A DNA stretch of 64,000 nt from positions 1,054,001 through 1,118,000 of the forward strand of contig NZ_CP023434.1 in assembly GCF_003546865.1 (NCBI RefSeq), given 5' to 3'. Position numbers and translations under genes: made by a program. Shown here piece after piece: positions 36,773 to 47,105 of the stretch; position 1 is the first letter of the stretch; the number at the start of each line of letters is the position of its first letter. This DNA comes from Suicoccus acidiformans (lineage in GTDB: Bacteria > Bacillota > Bacilli > Lactobacillales > Aerococcaceae). The notes beneath the pieces are model-generated. The model ran no database searches. It had not been told where the DNA came from and saw only the letters and a list, made by a program, of their open reading frames with translations.

Positions 36773-39466
36773 ATGAAAGAATTAACCAGTCATCAAATAC
36801 GTCAAATGTTTCTAGATTTCTTTGCAGAGAAAGGGCATAAGGTCCTACCAAGTGCTTCATTGATTCCTGTCAATGACCCTACTTTGCTTTGGATCAACTC
36901 AGGCGTTGCTACGCTTAAGAAATACTTCGATGGTACGGAGACACCCGAAGTACCACGCTTAACCAATTCACAGAAAAGTATCCGAACCAATGACATCGAA
37001 AACGTTGGTGTGACAGCTCGTCACCACACATTATTTGAAATGCTGGGCAACTTCTCTATTGGAGATTACTTCAAGGAAGATGCAATAGCATGGGCTTGGG
37101 AATTCCTTACCGATGAGCAGTGGCTAGGCTTAGATCCAGACCGTCTATACGTTACATATTATCCAGAAGATACGGAAACAAAGGAACTTTGGGAGCAAAT
37201 TGAGAATTTCGATTCCAGCCACATTGTTCCAGTAGAGGATAATTTCTGGGACATCGGAGCGGGTCCTTGTGGGCCGGATACGGAAATTTTCTATGACCGG
37301 GGTGAAGCTTTCAACAATCTTGCCGAAGATGACCCAGAAAACTATCCAGGCGGTGAGAATGAGCGTTGGTTAGAAATTTGGAATCTAGTCTTTTCAGAGT
37401 TCAATCATATGCCTGATGATACATATGAGCCATTGCCACATAAGAACGTCGATACGGGGATGGGTCTGGAACGGATTACATCGGTTATTCAAGATACGCC
37501 AACGAACTTTGAGACGGATTTATTTATGCCAATCATTCAGCATATTCAAGAAATTAGTGGCGTTAATTATGCTTCTGCTGAAGACAAGCAAGTCAGTTTT
37601 AAAGTTATTGCAGACCATATTCGGGCGGTATCTTTTGCTGTAAGTGATGGGGCTTTACCATCCAATGAAGGACGCGGTTATATCTTGCGCCGCTTAATTC
37701 GCCGCTCAGTCATGCATGGTCGTCGCCTAGGTATTATGCGCCCATTCCTAGCGGAATTAGTGCCGATTGTGAGTGAAGTGATGGGGGCGCATTACCAAGA
37801 ATTACATGATAAAGTTGCCTTCGTACAACAAGTGATTTCTAATGAAGAAGATCGCTTTCATGAAACCATTGAAGGGGGCGAAAACTTACTAGAAGACTTG
37901 ATTGCCGACTTAAAGGCTGAAGGTAAGCAGGAAATCCCTGGGGCAAAAGCCTTCCAACTTTATGATACGTTCGGCTTCCCCTTGGAGTTAACCCAAGAGT
38001 TAGCGCAAGAGAACGGCTTGACTGTGGATGAGGCTGGCTTTGAAGAGCATATGAGTGAACAAAGAGAGCGCGCTCGGGCAGCTCGCAGTGATGAGCAAAG
38101 TATGTCTATTCAATCAGAAATTCTCCAAGAAATTGACGCGGATTTCACCTTCCTAGGTTACGAGCAAATTAAAGCCAACGGTACGGTTACGGCCATTGTT
38201 GTTGATGATCAGCGCAGTAATCAACTTCCACCCCATTCACAAGGCTGGGTATTCTTCAACCGCTCACCTTTCTATGCGGAAAGCGGGGGGCAAGTCGCTG
38301 ATCAAGGGGGTATTTTCGACGGGGAGGATCTGTTTGCAGAAGTCTTAGATGTCCAAAAAGCACCTAACGGCCAGAATATGCATTACTTGAAGACATATGA
38401 GTATCCTATTAATGTGGATCAGTCGTATACTTTGGAAGTTGATGGCTCAGCACGGATGCGCACGCGCAAAAATCATACGGCGACGCATTTGTTGCACCAA
38501 GGTTTGAAGACGGTTCTCGGTGAGCATGCTAATCAAGCAGGTTCTTATGTGGGACCTGACCGCTTACGTTTCGACTTCTCGCATTTCGGTAAAGTAACCG
38601 AAGAAGAGTTGTCGCAAATTGAAGCTTATGTGAATTTCTGGATTGAGAATTCAGTTCCGGTCAATATTAGTGAAATGCCGATTGATGAAGCGAAGGCCTC
38701 CGGTGCCCAAGCCTTATTCGGTGAGAAATATGGGGATATTGTCCGTGTGGTTAATATTGCCAATGAATCCATCGAATTGTGTGGAGGAACACACGTTGGG
38801 AACACTAATGAAATCGATACGTTCAAACTTCTTTCAGAATCTGGTATCGGGGCTGGAATTCGTCGGATTGAAGCTTTGACGGGTCAAGCAGCTATTGATT
38901 ACTACCGTGAGCAAGAAGCAATCTTACACCAAGCGCAAGAGGCCTTAAAGGTGTCACAAGCGGATCAAATGGTGGGCCGGATTGAACAAATGCATCAAGA
39001 AATTAAGCAGTTGGAAAGCCAAGTTGAGTCCTTAAATGCGAAATTAATTCACGTCCAAGAAGCAGACCTCTTTGCTCAAGTTGAGCAAGCAGGGGACTTT
39101 ACTTACATCCTTGCTGCGGTTGATAATCAGAATAATGATCAACTACGCAACTTAGGCGATACATGGCGCGAGAAAGCGGCGTCGAATATCTTAGTGGCGG
39201 TATCCAATCAAGGCGATAAAGTCGGCCTCTTAGTCTTTGTTGATGACGACAGTGTAGCCAAAGGTGTTAAGGCAGGAGACTTAATTAAGCCACTAGCCAA
39301 ATTAATCGGTGGGGGTGGCGGTGGCCGTCCACAAATGGCGCAAGCAGGCGGGAAGAATGTTGCCGGTATTCCGCAATTAATGGAAGAAGCCGGAAGTATC
39401 ATTCAAGCAATCCTTGCCCCAGAAGCTGAAGCGACTGATACAGAGACAGAATCCGAAGAAGCGTAA
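36773..39466 (+). CDS. alaS: Alanyl-tRNA synthetase
   Basis: A class II synthetase that charges tRNA-Ala. It has 897 residues: catalytic core with motif 1 (PTLLWINSGVATLKKYF) and LGNFSIGDYF, the tRNA-recognition region, the editing domain with HTATHLLHQGLK near 566 and CGGTHVG near 665, and the C-Ala domain with GGGGGGRPQMAQAGG near 843. It ends in an acidic tail EAEATDTETESEEA. RBS AAGGGGA. Controlled by the T-box leader upstream. Confidence 0.98.
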   Translation: MKELTSHQIRQMFLDFFAEKGHKVLPSASLIPVNDPTLLWINSGVATLKKYFDGTETPEVPRLTNSQKSIRTNDIENVGVTARHHTLFEMLGNFSIGDYFKEDAIAWAWEFLTDEQWLGLDPDRLYVTYYPEDTETKELWEQIENFDSSHIVPVEDNFWDIGAGPCGPDTEIFYDRGEAFNNLAEDDPENYPGGENERWLEIWNLVFSEFNHMPDDTYEPLPHKNVDTGMGLERITSVIQDTPTNFETDLFMPIIQHIQEISGVNYASAEDKQVSFKVIADHIRAVSFAVSDGALPSNEGRGYILRRLIRRSVMHGRRLGIMRPFLAELVPIVSEVMGAHYQELHDKVAFVQQVISNEEDRFHETIEGGENLLEDLIADLKAEGKQEIPGAKAFQLYDTFGFPLELTQELAQENGLTVDEAGFEEHMSEQRERARAARSDEQSMSIQSEILQEIDADFTFLGYEQIKANGTVTAIVVDDQRSNQLPPHSQGWVFFNRSPFYAESGGQVADQGGIFDGEDLFAEVLDVQKAPNGQNMHYLKTYEYPINVDQSYTLEVDGSARMRTRKNHTATHLLHQGLKTVLGEHANQAGSYVGPDRLRFDFSHFGKVTEEELSQIEAYVNFWIENSVPVNISEMPIDEAKASGAQALFGEKYGDIVRVVNIANESIELCGGTHVGNTNEIDTFKLLSESGIGAGIRRIEALTGQAAIDYYREQEAILHQAQEALKVSQADQMVGRIEQMHQEIKQLESQVESLNAKLIHVQEADLFAQVEQAGDFTYILAAVDNQNNDQLRNLGDTWREKAASNILVAVSNQGDKVGLLVFVDDDSVAKGVKAGDLIKPLAKLIGGGGGGRPQMAQAGGKNVAGIPQLMEEAGSIIQAILAPEAEATDTETESEEA

Positions 39467-39527
39467 ATTTGCTAGGGTTTTCACTTGACAACTGTCTTGG
39501 AAAACTATATATTTAGCCCATAAGCGA

Positions 39528-39570
39528 AGAGGAGTCCGGAAATGTACGTATTTCGGACTTTTCTTCTTGG
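39528..39570 (+). terminator. Terminator after alaS
   Basis: AAGAGGAGTCCGGAAAT / ATTTCGGACTTTTCTT hairpin with a GTACGT-type loop and a pyrimidine-rich tail. Confidence 0.7.
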
Positions 39571-39724
39571 CTTAGGCCTTTCGTTGAAGAAACGAGTCAG
39601 TTTAGACTATGTTTTTATTGCTGAATATGCTATACTGATTGCGAACGAACGTTCTTTATTTTTGTTAGATGTTTCTTATTTAATATAATTAAGTTATAAT
39701 AAGATTAGAAAGGATCGGTGCTGC

Positions 39725-39985
39725 ATGAAATCATTGGACGAAACAATCATGTTTAAATTGGATGATTTGGAACAAAGATCAGTCAGAGAAACTTTGGAGA
39801 CAGTTTATCATGCCTTGGAAGAGAAGGGCTATGATCCAGTGAACCAAATTGTGGGTTATTTATTATCCGGTGACCCAGCTTATATTCCACGTCATAATGA
39901 TGCGAGAAATTTAATTCGTCGCTATGAACGGGATGAATTGCTTGAGAAACTTGTGGAATATTATGTCACAGGTAAAGAATCTTAA
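39725..39985 (+). CDS. ireB: IreB family regulator (UPF0297)
   Basis: A small protein of 86 residues. In enterococci IreB is a substrate of the Ser/Thr kinase IreK and a negative regulator of cephalosporin resistance; here that role is inferred from the family. Hallmarks: ETIMFKLDD with a threonine near the start that corresponds to the phosphorylation region, [21 protein letters not shown], and [24 protein letters not shown]. First gene of the conserved ireB-ruvX-DUF1292 trio. TATAAT words at 39684 and 39695 may belong to its promoter. Confidence 0.93.
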   Translation: MKSLDETIMFKLDDLEQRSVRETLETVYHALEEKGYDPVNQIVGYLLSGDPAYIPRHNDARNLIRRYERDELLEKLVEYYVTGKES

Positions 39986-40419
39986 TGGCGGGATATAAAC
40001 GGAGTATGGGTTTAGACGTGGGGAGTCGCACCGTAGGCATTGCCCTTAGCGATTTGCTCGGTCTAACAGCTCAAGGATTGGAAACATTACGCATTGATGA
40101 AGAGGCAGATGACTATGCTATTGACACCTTAATTACTTTGATTAAAGAGCATGATGTGGATACGGTTGTCATCGGCTTACCTAAGAATATGAATAATACA
40201 TTAGGTCCGCGGGCAGAAGCCTCTCAGCGATATGGGGAGATGTTAGCTGCAGCGTACCCAGATGTACGCATTGTCTATCAAGATGAGCGCTTAACCACTT
40301 CTCAAGCAGAGCGGATGTTAATTCAAGAAGGAAATGTGTCGCGCAAGAAACGCAAAGAGGTTATTGATAAGTTAGCTGCAGTATTAATATTGCAGAATTA
40401 CTTAGATAGCCAACCATAA
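39985..40419 (+). CDS. ruvX: RuvX/YqgF family putative Holliday junction resolvase / rRNA processing nuclease
   Basis: A 144-residue RNase H-fold protein. Bacterial members have been linked both to Holliday-junction resolution and to pre-16S rRNA 5'-end maturation. Active-site aspartates are in [12 protein letters not shown] near residue 8 and in the C-terminal [16 protein letters not shown] region, with [15 protein letters not shown] between. Coupled to ireB by a one-base TAATG overlap. Confidence 0.93.
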   Translation: MAGYKRSMGLDVGSRTVGIALSDLLGLTAQGLETLRIDEEADDYAIDTLITLIKEHDVDTVVIGLPKNMNNTLGPRAEASQRYGEMLAAAYPDVRIVYQDERLTTSQAERMLIQEGNVSRKKRKEVIDKLAAVLILQNYLDSQP

Positions 40420-40439
40420 CATTAGAAAGAGGGTTCCTT

Positions 40440-40739
40440 ATGACAGATACACATCATGAACATGATCACGAACAAGATGAGTTCATAACGATTGTTGACG
40501 AAGAGGGCAATGAAACCTTATATCAGATTTTATTTACCTTTGAATCCAATGATTATGGCAAGAATTATGTCTTGCTGTACTCTGCCGGTGTGGCTGGCGA
40601 TGAAGAAATTGAATTACAAGCCTATTCTTATACGGAAGATTCTGAGGGCGAATCAGGAGCACTCCTGCCAATTGAAACTGACGAAGAATGGGATATGATC
40701 GAAGAAGTATTGAATACCTTTCTAGAGGATGATGCCTAA
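40440..40739 (+). CDS. DUF1292 family protein (YrzB)
   Basis: A 99-residue very acidic protein with a His-rich N-terminus ([11 protein letters not shown]). The DUF1292 core is [21 protein letters not shown]. Its function is unknown to me. It is the third gene of the conserved ireB-yqgF-yrzB group, 20 bases after ruvX, and ends before a strong terminator. Confidence 0.9.
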   Translation: MTDTHHEHDHEQDEFITIVDEEGNETLYQILFTFESNDYGKNYVLLYSAGVAGDEEIELQAYSYTEDSEGESGALLPIETDEEWDMIEEVLNTFLEDDA

Positions 40740-40745
40740 TCGGTC

Positions 40746-40784
40746 AAGCACTTTTACATTTATGTAGAAGTGTTATCTTTTTTT
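40746..40784 (+). terminator. Terminator after the DUF1292 gene
   Basis: GCACTTTTACAT / ATGTAGAAGTGT stem, then TATCTTTTTTT. Confidence 0.85.
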
Positions 40785-40938
40785 GTCAAAGAATATTCAT
40801 GGTTTATTAGCGCAAGCTCTGGTATAATCTCATCAATAATATGATGACGACTTTTTCTAATCTACCGCTTTAACGGCGCTCAGACATGAAATGCGTAAAG
40901 CGATGAGAACTAGTGCGCAAGGCAAAAAAGGAGTATAT

Positions 40939-42189
40939 ATGGCAAAGGACAATTGGAAAGAACTGCAAGAGAAAGCCAAGCAGAATGAAAGTTTGCATGT
41001 TAAAGAACGTCTTTGGACAAATCGGATTGTTCATTGGCTTCTGCTAGCCATGCTTATTATTATCCTTGGCTCGGCCATTGGTGCTACTACTTATGTGAAG
41101 AAAGCCCTTGGACCAGCAGATGCGACCAATGCTGAAACCATCCGAGTGGAGATTCCGATTGGAAGTACGGCGGATGACATTTCGCGCATTCTGGCAGATG
41201 CTGGCTTAGTGAGTCAAAGAGATATCTTTAATTATTACTTGAAATGGACGAATGATACTGAACTTCAGGCGGGTTACTATGAGTTCTCAAAGGCAATGGA
41301 TGCCGATCAATTGATTGAAGTCCTCCAGAAAGGTGGCGAGCCAATCTTCGTCGATGCGGATACGAATATTACCGTTATTGAAGGGACAACGCTTGCCGAT
41401 ATTGCTAAAGTTGTGGATGAACAAACAGCAATCAGTGAAGAGGAGTTCTTAGAAACTGTCGATAGTCCAGAATTTATCGAAAGTTTACAGAAGCAGTTTC
41501 CGAGCCTGTTCGAGAGTATGCCTGAATTGGATACAATGGAACATCCACTGGAAGGCTATCTCTTCCCAGCTACTTATGAGTATTTCGCGGGAATGAGTGC
41601 GACAGAACTCATTACTGAAATGGTGAAGGCAAGTAATGCCACCTACCAACGTTTAGTCGATGATATGCCGAATACCTACTTGACATATCATCAAATCTTA
41701 ACGCTTGCTTCAATAATTGAGAATGAAGCAATTACCGAAGAAGACCGCGGTCTTGTCTCAGGTGTCTTCTATAATCGGATGGCGATTGACATGCCAATCC
41801 AAAGTGATGTGACCGTTCTATATGCTCTGGGTGAGCATAAGGAATTTGTCACTTATGATGACATTGAAACGGAATCACCTTACAATACTTACACCAATAC
41901 TGGCTTACCGCCTGGACCAGTGAGCAATGCGGCCTTAACTGCGATAACCGCAGCGATTTATCCGACTTGGAATGACTATTACTATTTCGTAGCGGATATA
42001 GATACGCAAGAAATCTATTACTCAGCAACTTTAGAAGAGCACGAGTTACTTGTTGAAGAGCACGTTAATGCCCGTCAAGCTTCCATTGAAGCAGATGAAG
42101 CACCGAACGTTCAAGAAACAGCAGACGATGAGGAAGTGGCAGATGAAGGTGTTCCAGAAGCAGGAGATGCTGAAGAAGTTGCGCAGTAA
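40939..42189 (+). CDS. mltG: Endolytic murein transglycosylase MltG (YceG family)
   Basis: MltG cuts nascent peptidoglycan strands at the membrane and sets strand length. It has 416 residues: a cytoplasmic N-terminus, one membrane helix WLLLAMLIIILGSAIGATTY near 33-52, a LysM-like region (IRVEIPIGSTADDISRIL), and the YceG catalytic domain with LASIIENEAITEEDRGLVSGVFYNRM-type core (key part SIIENEA, catalytic Glu) and PYNTYTNTGLPPGPVSN. It ends in an acidic tail. The ATG at 40939 follows AAAAGGAG; the in-frame ATG at 40891 has no RBS. Confidence 0.95.
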   Translation: MAKDNWKELQEKAKQNESLHVKERLWTNRIVHWLLLAMLIIILGSAIGATTYVKKALGPADATNAETIRVEIPIGSTADDISRILADAGLVSQRDIFNYYLKWTNDTELQAGYYEFSKAMDADQLIEVLQKGGEPIFVDADTNITVIEGTTLADIAKVVDEQTAISEEEFLETVDSPEFIESLQKQFPSLFESMPELDTMEHPLEGYLFPATYEYFAGMSATELITEMVKASNATYQRLVDDMPNTYLTYHQILTLASIIENEAITEEDRGLVSGVFYNRMAIDMPIQSDVTVLYALGEHKEFVTYDDIETESPYNTYTNTGLPPGPVSNAALTAITAAIYPTWNDYYYFVADIDTQEIYYSATLEEHELLVEEHVNARQASIEADEAPNVQETADDEEVADEGVPEAGDAEEVAQ

Positions 42190-42207
42190 TTAATTAAAGT
42201 ATTCGAA

Positions 42208-42246
42208 GAGCAACGACCTCAAAGAGGGCGTTGTTCTATCTTTTAA
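42208..42246 (+). terminator. Terminator between mltG and udk
   Basis: GAGCAACGACCTC / GAGGGCGTTGTTC with an AAA loop, followed by TATCTTTT. Confidence 0.75.
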
Positions 42247-42296
42247 CGTTAAGTGAACGGCTTATTTATATTATTAAAAGGAAAGTAGGTGTTGGG

Positions 42297-42920
42297 ATGG
42301 GGCGCATTGTTATAGGTGTAACCGGAGGTTCGGGAAGTGGTAAGTCCAGTATTTCTAAAGCGATTATGGAACATTTCTCTGGTTATTCAGTTACGCTATT
42401 TGCTCAAGATTCGTATTATAAAGATCAGAGTCAATTGACATACGAAGAGAGGCTAAAGACGAACTATGATCACCCGGATGCTTTTGACAATGAACTGTTT
42501 TATGAGCATTTGAAGCAGTTGATTGCAGGTGAAGCGATCGAAAAACCAGTGTATGACTATAAGAAACATACCCGTAGTTCAGCCACTGAAAAGCAGGTCC
42601 CTCAGTCAGTTATTATTGTTGAAGGTATTCTGATTTTATATGATCGAGCTATTCGAGATTTATTGGATATTAAAGTCTATGTAGATACGGACGATGATAT
42701 TCGCTTAGCCCGCCGTGTTCAACGTGATGTGCTTGAGCGGGGCCGGTCAGTGGAGTCAGTTATTCGCCAATACGTTGATGTGGTTAAACCGATGCATCAT
42801 CAATTTATTGATCCGACTAAGCGCTATGCGGATGTTATTATACCAGAAGAGGCATACAACCTAGTAGGTCTCGATTTAATTACGACGAAAATTAGTACAT
42901 TTTTGAATATAAAAGAATAG
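42297..42920 (+). CDS. udk: Uridine kinase
   Basis: Phosphorylates uridine and cytidine in pyrimidine salvage. It has 207 residues: P-loop [17 protein letters not shown] near residue 8, [26 protein letters not shown], and [16 protein letters not shown] as the lid region. The ATG at 42297 is preceded by GAAAGTAGGTG. greA follows after 12 bases, the common udk-greA pair. Confidence 0.96.
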   Translation: MGRIVIGVTGGSGSGKSSISKAIMEHFSGYSVTLFAQDSYYKDQSQLTYEERLKTNYDHPDAFDNELFYEHLKQLIAGEAIEKPVYDYKKHTRSSATEKQVPQSVIIVEGILILYDRAIRDLLDIKVYVDTDDDIRLARRVQRDVLERGRSVESVIRQYVDVVKPMHHQFIDPTKRYADVIIPEEAYNLVGLDLITTKISTFLNIKE

Positions 42921-42932
42921 GAGTTTAGATTA

Positions 42933-43415
42933 ATGGATGCTAAAGTTTACCCAATGACACTTGAAGGAAAAGCTAAATTAGAGGCAGAATTAGAAGATTT
43001 AAAAGTTAATAAACGTAAGGAAATTATCGAAAGAATTAAAGTTGCGCGTAGTTTCGGGGATTTATCAGAGAATTCTGAATACGAATCAGCCAAAGATGAG
43101 CAAGCCTTTGTGGAAGGCCGTATTTCAACATTAGAGAATATGATTCGTTTTGCAGAAATCATCGATGATAAAGACATCGCGGCCGATGAAGTAAGTCTTG
43201 GTCGTACGGTTACTTTCGTTGAAATGCCAGATGGCGACGAAGAAACTTATACGATTGTCGGTTCAGCCGAATCAGACCCGCTAGAATTCAAAATTTCGAA
43301 TGATTCTCCAATTGCTCAAGCGATTATCGGCAAGAAATTAGGTGATGTCGTAAGCATTGAAACGCCAGGCGGTGCTTTTGATGTGAAAATCACAAAAATT
43401 GAGCAAGCTAATTAA
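42933..43415 (+). CDS. greA: Transcription elongation factor GreA
   Basis: GreA enters the RNA polymerase secondary channel and triggers transcript cleavage in backtracked complexes. It has 160 residues: an N-terminal coiled coil with the tip acidic pair in [14 protein letters not shown] (DE near residues 47-48) and the C-terminal FKBP-like domain ending [16 protein letters not shown]. Full length. The IS1182-type element begins at the base after the stop codon, so the native terminator has been displaced. Confidence 0.97.
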   Translation: MDAKVYPMTLEGKAKLEAELEDLKVNKRKEIIERIKVARSFGDLSENSEYESAKDEQAFVEGRISTLENMIRFAEIIDDKDIAADEVSLGRTVTFVEMPDGDEETYTIVGSAESDPLEFKISNDSPIAQAIIGKKLGDVVSIETPGGAFDVKITKIEQAN

Positions 43416-45097
43416 GAGGCTGCTGATAAACCTCACGTATTTCTGTGAGCTGGCCCCAACAATCGTAAAAAATAGAGGTCATGAGTTTCACCAATTCAAT
43501 CGTGTGACTCATTGCCTCTATTATTTTTACTTATTTGCTTCTTTTTCTTCCTTTAATTTGATTATTCGCTTCATATTCGTTATGAATATGGTTGCACCTA
43601 CTTGTAAAGTCACGCCTAATAAACCGACACTTTTGGCTTGTTTCATACCATGTCGGTTCTTTAATTCATCATGCTTGGCCTCAATCATATAGCGCGTCTT
43701 AGCTTTCTCTTTAAATCGATCTGTTTCCTGGAAATTCGCTTGATGTCGATGTAAGTTACTTTGAATGGTTACAGAATATGATTTGGACTTCGCGCCTACT
43801 TTATAACATCCTTCTTGAATTGGACATATCTTACATTTCTCCACATCAAAGAAATAGACCTCACGTTGATTTTCTTTGGCATCTTTTCTTCCTTGGCGAG
43901 CTTTGCGAATAGCTAAGTGACCTGCGGGACATTGGTAGCGTTCAGCATCCTTGTTATAATCCCATTTATCTTCATCTTTGCGATAACCGTCCATAACAGC
44001 AGAATTCAATTGTGAGACTAAATCAAAATTATGTTTTAAAGTATATTCAATATTGCGCTTACCAGAGTATGCTTTGTCTGCTGTGATCGCTTCAATTTCC
44101 ATGCCATTATTACGTGACTTTTCATAGAGCTGCTTCATTTCAGGGTCATCTGCTCTCTCGCCAGATGTTACAATAGCTGCTGTAATAATTCGATCGCCAC
44201 TCATAACGATATGGGTCTTATATCCGAAGAATGAACTATCTGCAGACTTATGCCCAAGTTTCGCATCGTCCTTGCTTAGAGAGTGTAAATTGTTCAAGTC
44301 ATCTTCGACTGATTCAATTAAACGGTTTAACTTTTGTTTGATGGCTTCATAAGCAAGTAATTCTGGCTTCTGTTCCATCATTTGGATGAGTGATTGACAG
44401 TAATCAAGCTCACTTTGTAGATTGTCTTCATCATGACGAGGTGGAAGCTCTTCCTTAATTGAGTCATCTACTTTATCAATAGCTTTACGTAATTGTTTGG
44501 CACGTTCATGGAGAACTTCTTGAGGTTTTCTCGATTTATAAATGGAGTGGGTATGCGTGGCATCCATAATTAGATCTTTACTTTCGAGTACACCTTCATC
44601 AAGCGCTATCTCAACAGACTTTTGAATAAGTATATCTAGCAATGTCTCGTCTTTAATACGTTGGCGTCGAAATTTCGAGAGCGTAGATACGTCAATGGGA
44701 GTATCTTCCGGGGCTAAGCCCAAAAAGTACTTAAAGGACATGTCATACCGCGCTCTTTCAACAAGATCTCTATCTGATAAATCATACATTGCCTTAAGGA
44801 GTAGATATTTAAATAACTGAATGGGCATTCAGCAGGACGACCATTGTCGGGCGAGTATTTGGTAGACAACTCCTCATAAATGAAGCTAAAGTCCACCCTG
44901 TCATTCATTTGATGAAGAACATGATCCTCAGGAATTAATAAATCATATAACTCTGAGTACGAACTTAAGAGCAAAGATGTTTGGTTTACCAGCATTTATG
45001 ACACCTCCATTTAGTATAGTTATATCATAAAAGCGTTCCAAAATACCGAATCGCTCGCATATTTTGGAACGCTTGTTTGGGGTTTTTCAGCAGTCTC
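43416..45097 (-). mobile_element. IS1182-type insertion sequence, frameshifted, inserted at the greA stop codon
   Basis: A 1682-bp element with imperfect terminal inverted repeats: GAGGCTGCTGATAAACC at 43416 and GAGACTGCTGAAAAACCC read inward from 45097. I see no clear target duplication (TTAA on the left, TTTT on the right). It encodes one DDE transposase on the minus strand that is frameshifted. Confidence 0.82.
43527..44995 (-). pseudogene. IS1182-family transposase, one frameshift
   Basis: Two overlapping frames make one ~485-codon transposase. The first (44995 on) runs MLVNQTSLLLSSYSELYDLL...SPDNGRPAEC and then leaves frame. The second continues PIQLFKYLLLKAMYDLSDRD...FKYFLGLAPEDTPID. 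The slip lies near 44823-44830, where GAA-TG-CCC-ATT lacks one base of the expected GRPAE-x-P. The DDE core (LIMDATHTHS, ITADKAYSGKRN, RYMIEAKHDELKNRHG) and zinc-like CPAGHLA...CKICPIQEGC are intact downstream. IS1182 transposases are normally single frame, so this copy is probably inactive. Confidence 0.85.
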
Positions 45098-45114
45098 TTT
45101 TGTTATAATTATTG

Positions 45115-45633
45115 TTATGTATTTGCTAACAAAATTTTATTAGAAACTTCAATTAACTTATCAAGACAATTGTTAATTTCGCCATTATTATCAATTATAT
45201 AGTCAGCATATTCTCTATAAAGATGAATTCTTTGATTATATAAACTCTCTAACCGAAAGATATTATCTCGTAATAATGGTCTATTCTTTGTTTCAATATC
45301 AGCATAAATTTTATTTAAAGGTCGATTTAAAAAAATGGTATAACCATTCTCTTTAAGTACAACCATTGTTTTTTGCATTGTAACCACACCGCCACCTGTT
45401 GCTATAACAGATGCTTGATTATGTTTAGTTATTTTATCAGCAACATTGTACTCTATTTCTCTAAAGTAAGCTTCTCCTTTGTCTTTAAAAATAGATATGA
45501 TACTTTGATTTAGATTATCTTCTATCACACAATCCATATCATAGTATGTGCAATTTAACTCATCAGCTAAAAGTTTACCTAGGGTTGATTTACCTGAACC
45601 AGGAAGGCCAATTAAAACAATGTTTTTCATCAT
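45115..45633 (-). CDS. aroK: Shikimate kinase
   Basis: Phosphorylates shikimate at the 3-OH, the step just before AroA. It has 172 residues: Walker A LIGLPGSGKSTLGK near residue 6, the shikimate-binding DMDCVIEDN, and ATGGGVV near 80 (GGG motif), with NRPLL as the lid arginine. It is strikingly AT-rich compared with aroA-aroC next door and is transcribed the other way, toward the IS. The start is one of three close ATGs (45639, 45633, 45630), and the RBS is weak. It looks acquired separately from the aro genes. Confidence 0.9.
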   Translation of the reverse strand: MMKNIVLIGLPGSGKSTLGKLLADELNCTYYDMDCVIEDNLNQSIISIFKDKGEAYFREIEYNVADKITKHNQASVIATGGGVVTMQKTMVVLKENGYTIFLNRPLNKIYADIETKNRPLLRDNIFRLESLYNQRIHLYREYADYIIDNNGEINNCLDKLIEVSNKILLANT

Positions 45634-45653
45634 TACCATCTTTCATTTTTTTC

Positions 45654-45677
45654 AGTATACACTATAGTATACACTAT
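45654..45677. repeat. 12-bp tandem duplication in the aroK-aroA divergent region
   Basis: AGTATACACTAT occurs twice in a row. On the minus strand each copy gives TATAGT-GTATACT, so it supplies two overlapping -10-like boxes for aroK. The GTATAC palindromes could also be an operator. Confidence 0.6.
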
Positions 45678-45770
45678 AAAGGATAGGCATGAAACACTCA
45701 TTTTGTTCAATGATTATTAATTATTTCTGTGTTAGAATAAGTTAAACTTTAATCATTAAGGAGTATCTTC

Positions 45771-47105
45771 ATGAGTGATATACGTATTCAACCACAGAAG
45801 CTTTCCGGAATAGTTCATATCCCTCCTTCCAAGAGCATGGCCCATCGTGTTGTAATTGCAGCTAGCCTAAGTGAAGGACAAAGTATCATTCGCAATATTC
45901 AACTATCAGATGACATCATAGCAACCATTACTGGCATGCGAACGCTAGGTGCTCGTATCGATCAAGTACCCGACCCTAAGATTGATGGAGGGGTAAGCTT
46001 GATGATTCACGGGGCGAATCCTACCGGCGCCCAGCAAGAAACAGGCATTGTACGAGAAATCGATGCTAATGAGTCGGGCTCGACTTTACGATTCCTTGTG
46101 CCTATCTCATCACTATTTCCGGGAGAGACACATTTCATCGGACGAGGTAAATTAGGCAGTCGGCCCATGACGATATATGAAGAGATATACCGGGACCAGG
46201 GCTTATCTTATAGAGCAGGTATAGGCGACTTATTGGATTTACAACTTGCAGGAAGCTTAAAGCCAGGCACTTATACTGTGGCAGGCAATGTTTCCTCGCA
46301 GTTTATCACTGGCTTGCTTTTTACCTTGCCTTTGTTAGAAGAGGATTCACAGATTAAACTGACTACGGAACTGGAGTCGGTGGGTTATATTTATTTAACT
46401 TTGGATGTTTTGCAACACTTTGGTATTCAAGTGCACTTTCATCGGGCTGAGGGACTTTTCGAAATTCCTGGGGGACAAAGCTATCAGGCTACTGATTATA
46501 CGGTTGAAGGAGATTATTCTCAAGCAGCTTTCTTCTTAGTGGCGGGAGCTTTAGGCAATGATGTTATGATAGAGGGACTTGATAAAGATTCAGCCCAAGG
46601 CGATAAAGCGATTATGGATTTCCTTCAAGCCTTCGGTGCGGAAATTGTTGAACAGGGCGATGCAATTCAAGCATTGGCACCTGCCGGGGGACTCACGGGT
46701 GGAGTGACTTTGGACGGTTCGCAGTGTCCCGATATTATCCCTGTGACTGCTTTAGCATCCTGCTTGGCGACGGGCGAAACGGTGATTGAGCATTTAGAGC
46801 GCTTGCGCATAAAAGAATCTGATCGACTGGCCGCAACGGCTGAAGAATTAAGTAAACTTGGCGCTTCGATTGAGGTGGTTGATGACAGTTTAGTTATCAA
46901 TGGTGTCGCTAGCTTGAATGGACAGGCCGAAGTATGGAGCCATAAAGACCATCGAATGGCCATGATGTTGGCGGTCGCTTCAACGGTATGTAGCGAAGCC
47001 ATCCTTATTCAAGATTCAGAATGTGTTGCTAAGTCTTACCCGGAATTCTGGCAGGACTTTCAGAAATTAGGAGGAATGATAGATGAGTGGCGTATGGGGG
47101 AATAA
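45771..47105 (+). CDS. aroA: 3-phosphoshikimate 1-carboxyvinyltransferase (EPSP synthase)
   Basis: Joins PEP to shikimate-3-phosphate in the shikimate pathway. It has 444 residues: N-terminal HIPPSKSMAHRVVIAASL near 16 (PEP/S3P lysine), NESGSTLRFLVPISSLF near 96, GNVSSQFITGLLF (substrate-binding Ser-Ser-Gln), and RLRIKESDRLAATAEEL near 343. RBS AAGGAG. It overlaps aroC by 23 bases. Confidence 0.96.
   Translation: MSDIRIQPQKLSGIVHIPPSKSMAHRVVIAASLSEGQSIIRNIQLSDDIIATITGMRTLGARIDQVPDPKIDGGVSLMIHGANPTGAQQETGIVREIDANESGSTLRFLVPISSLFPGETHFIGRGKLGSRPMTIYEEIYRDQGLSYRAGIGDLLDLQLAGSLKPGTYTVAGNVSSQFITGLLFTLPLLEEDSQIKLTTELESVGYIYLTLDVLQHFGIQVHFHRAEGLFEIPGGQSYQATDYTVEGDYSQAAFFLVAGALGNDVMIEGLDKDSAQGDKAIMDFLQAFGAEIVEQGDAIQALAPAGGLTGGVTLDGSQCPDIIPVTALASCLATGETVIEHLERLRIKESDRLAATAEELSKLGASIEVVDDSLVINGVASLNGQAEVWSHKDHRMAMMLAVASTVCSEAILIQDSECVAKSYPEFWQDFQKLGGMIDEWRMGE

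Noticed and set aside
44714-44828. Programmed frameshifting in the IS1182-type transposase
   Set aside because: IS1182 transposases are normally made from one frame, and no A6G-type slippery site is seen at the junction.
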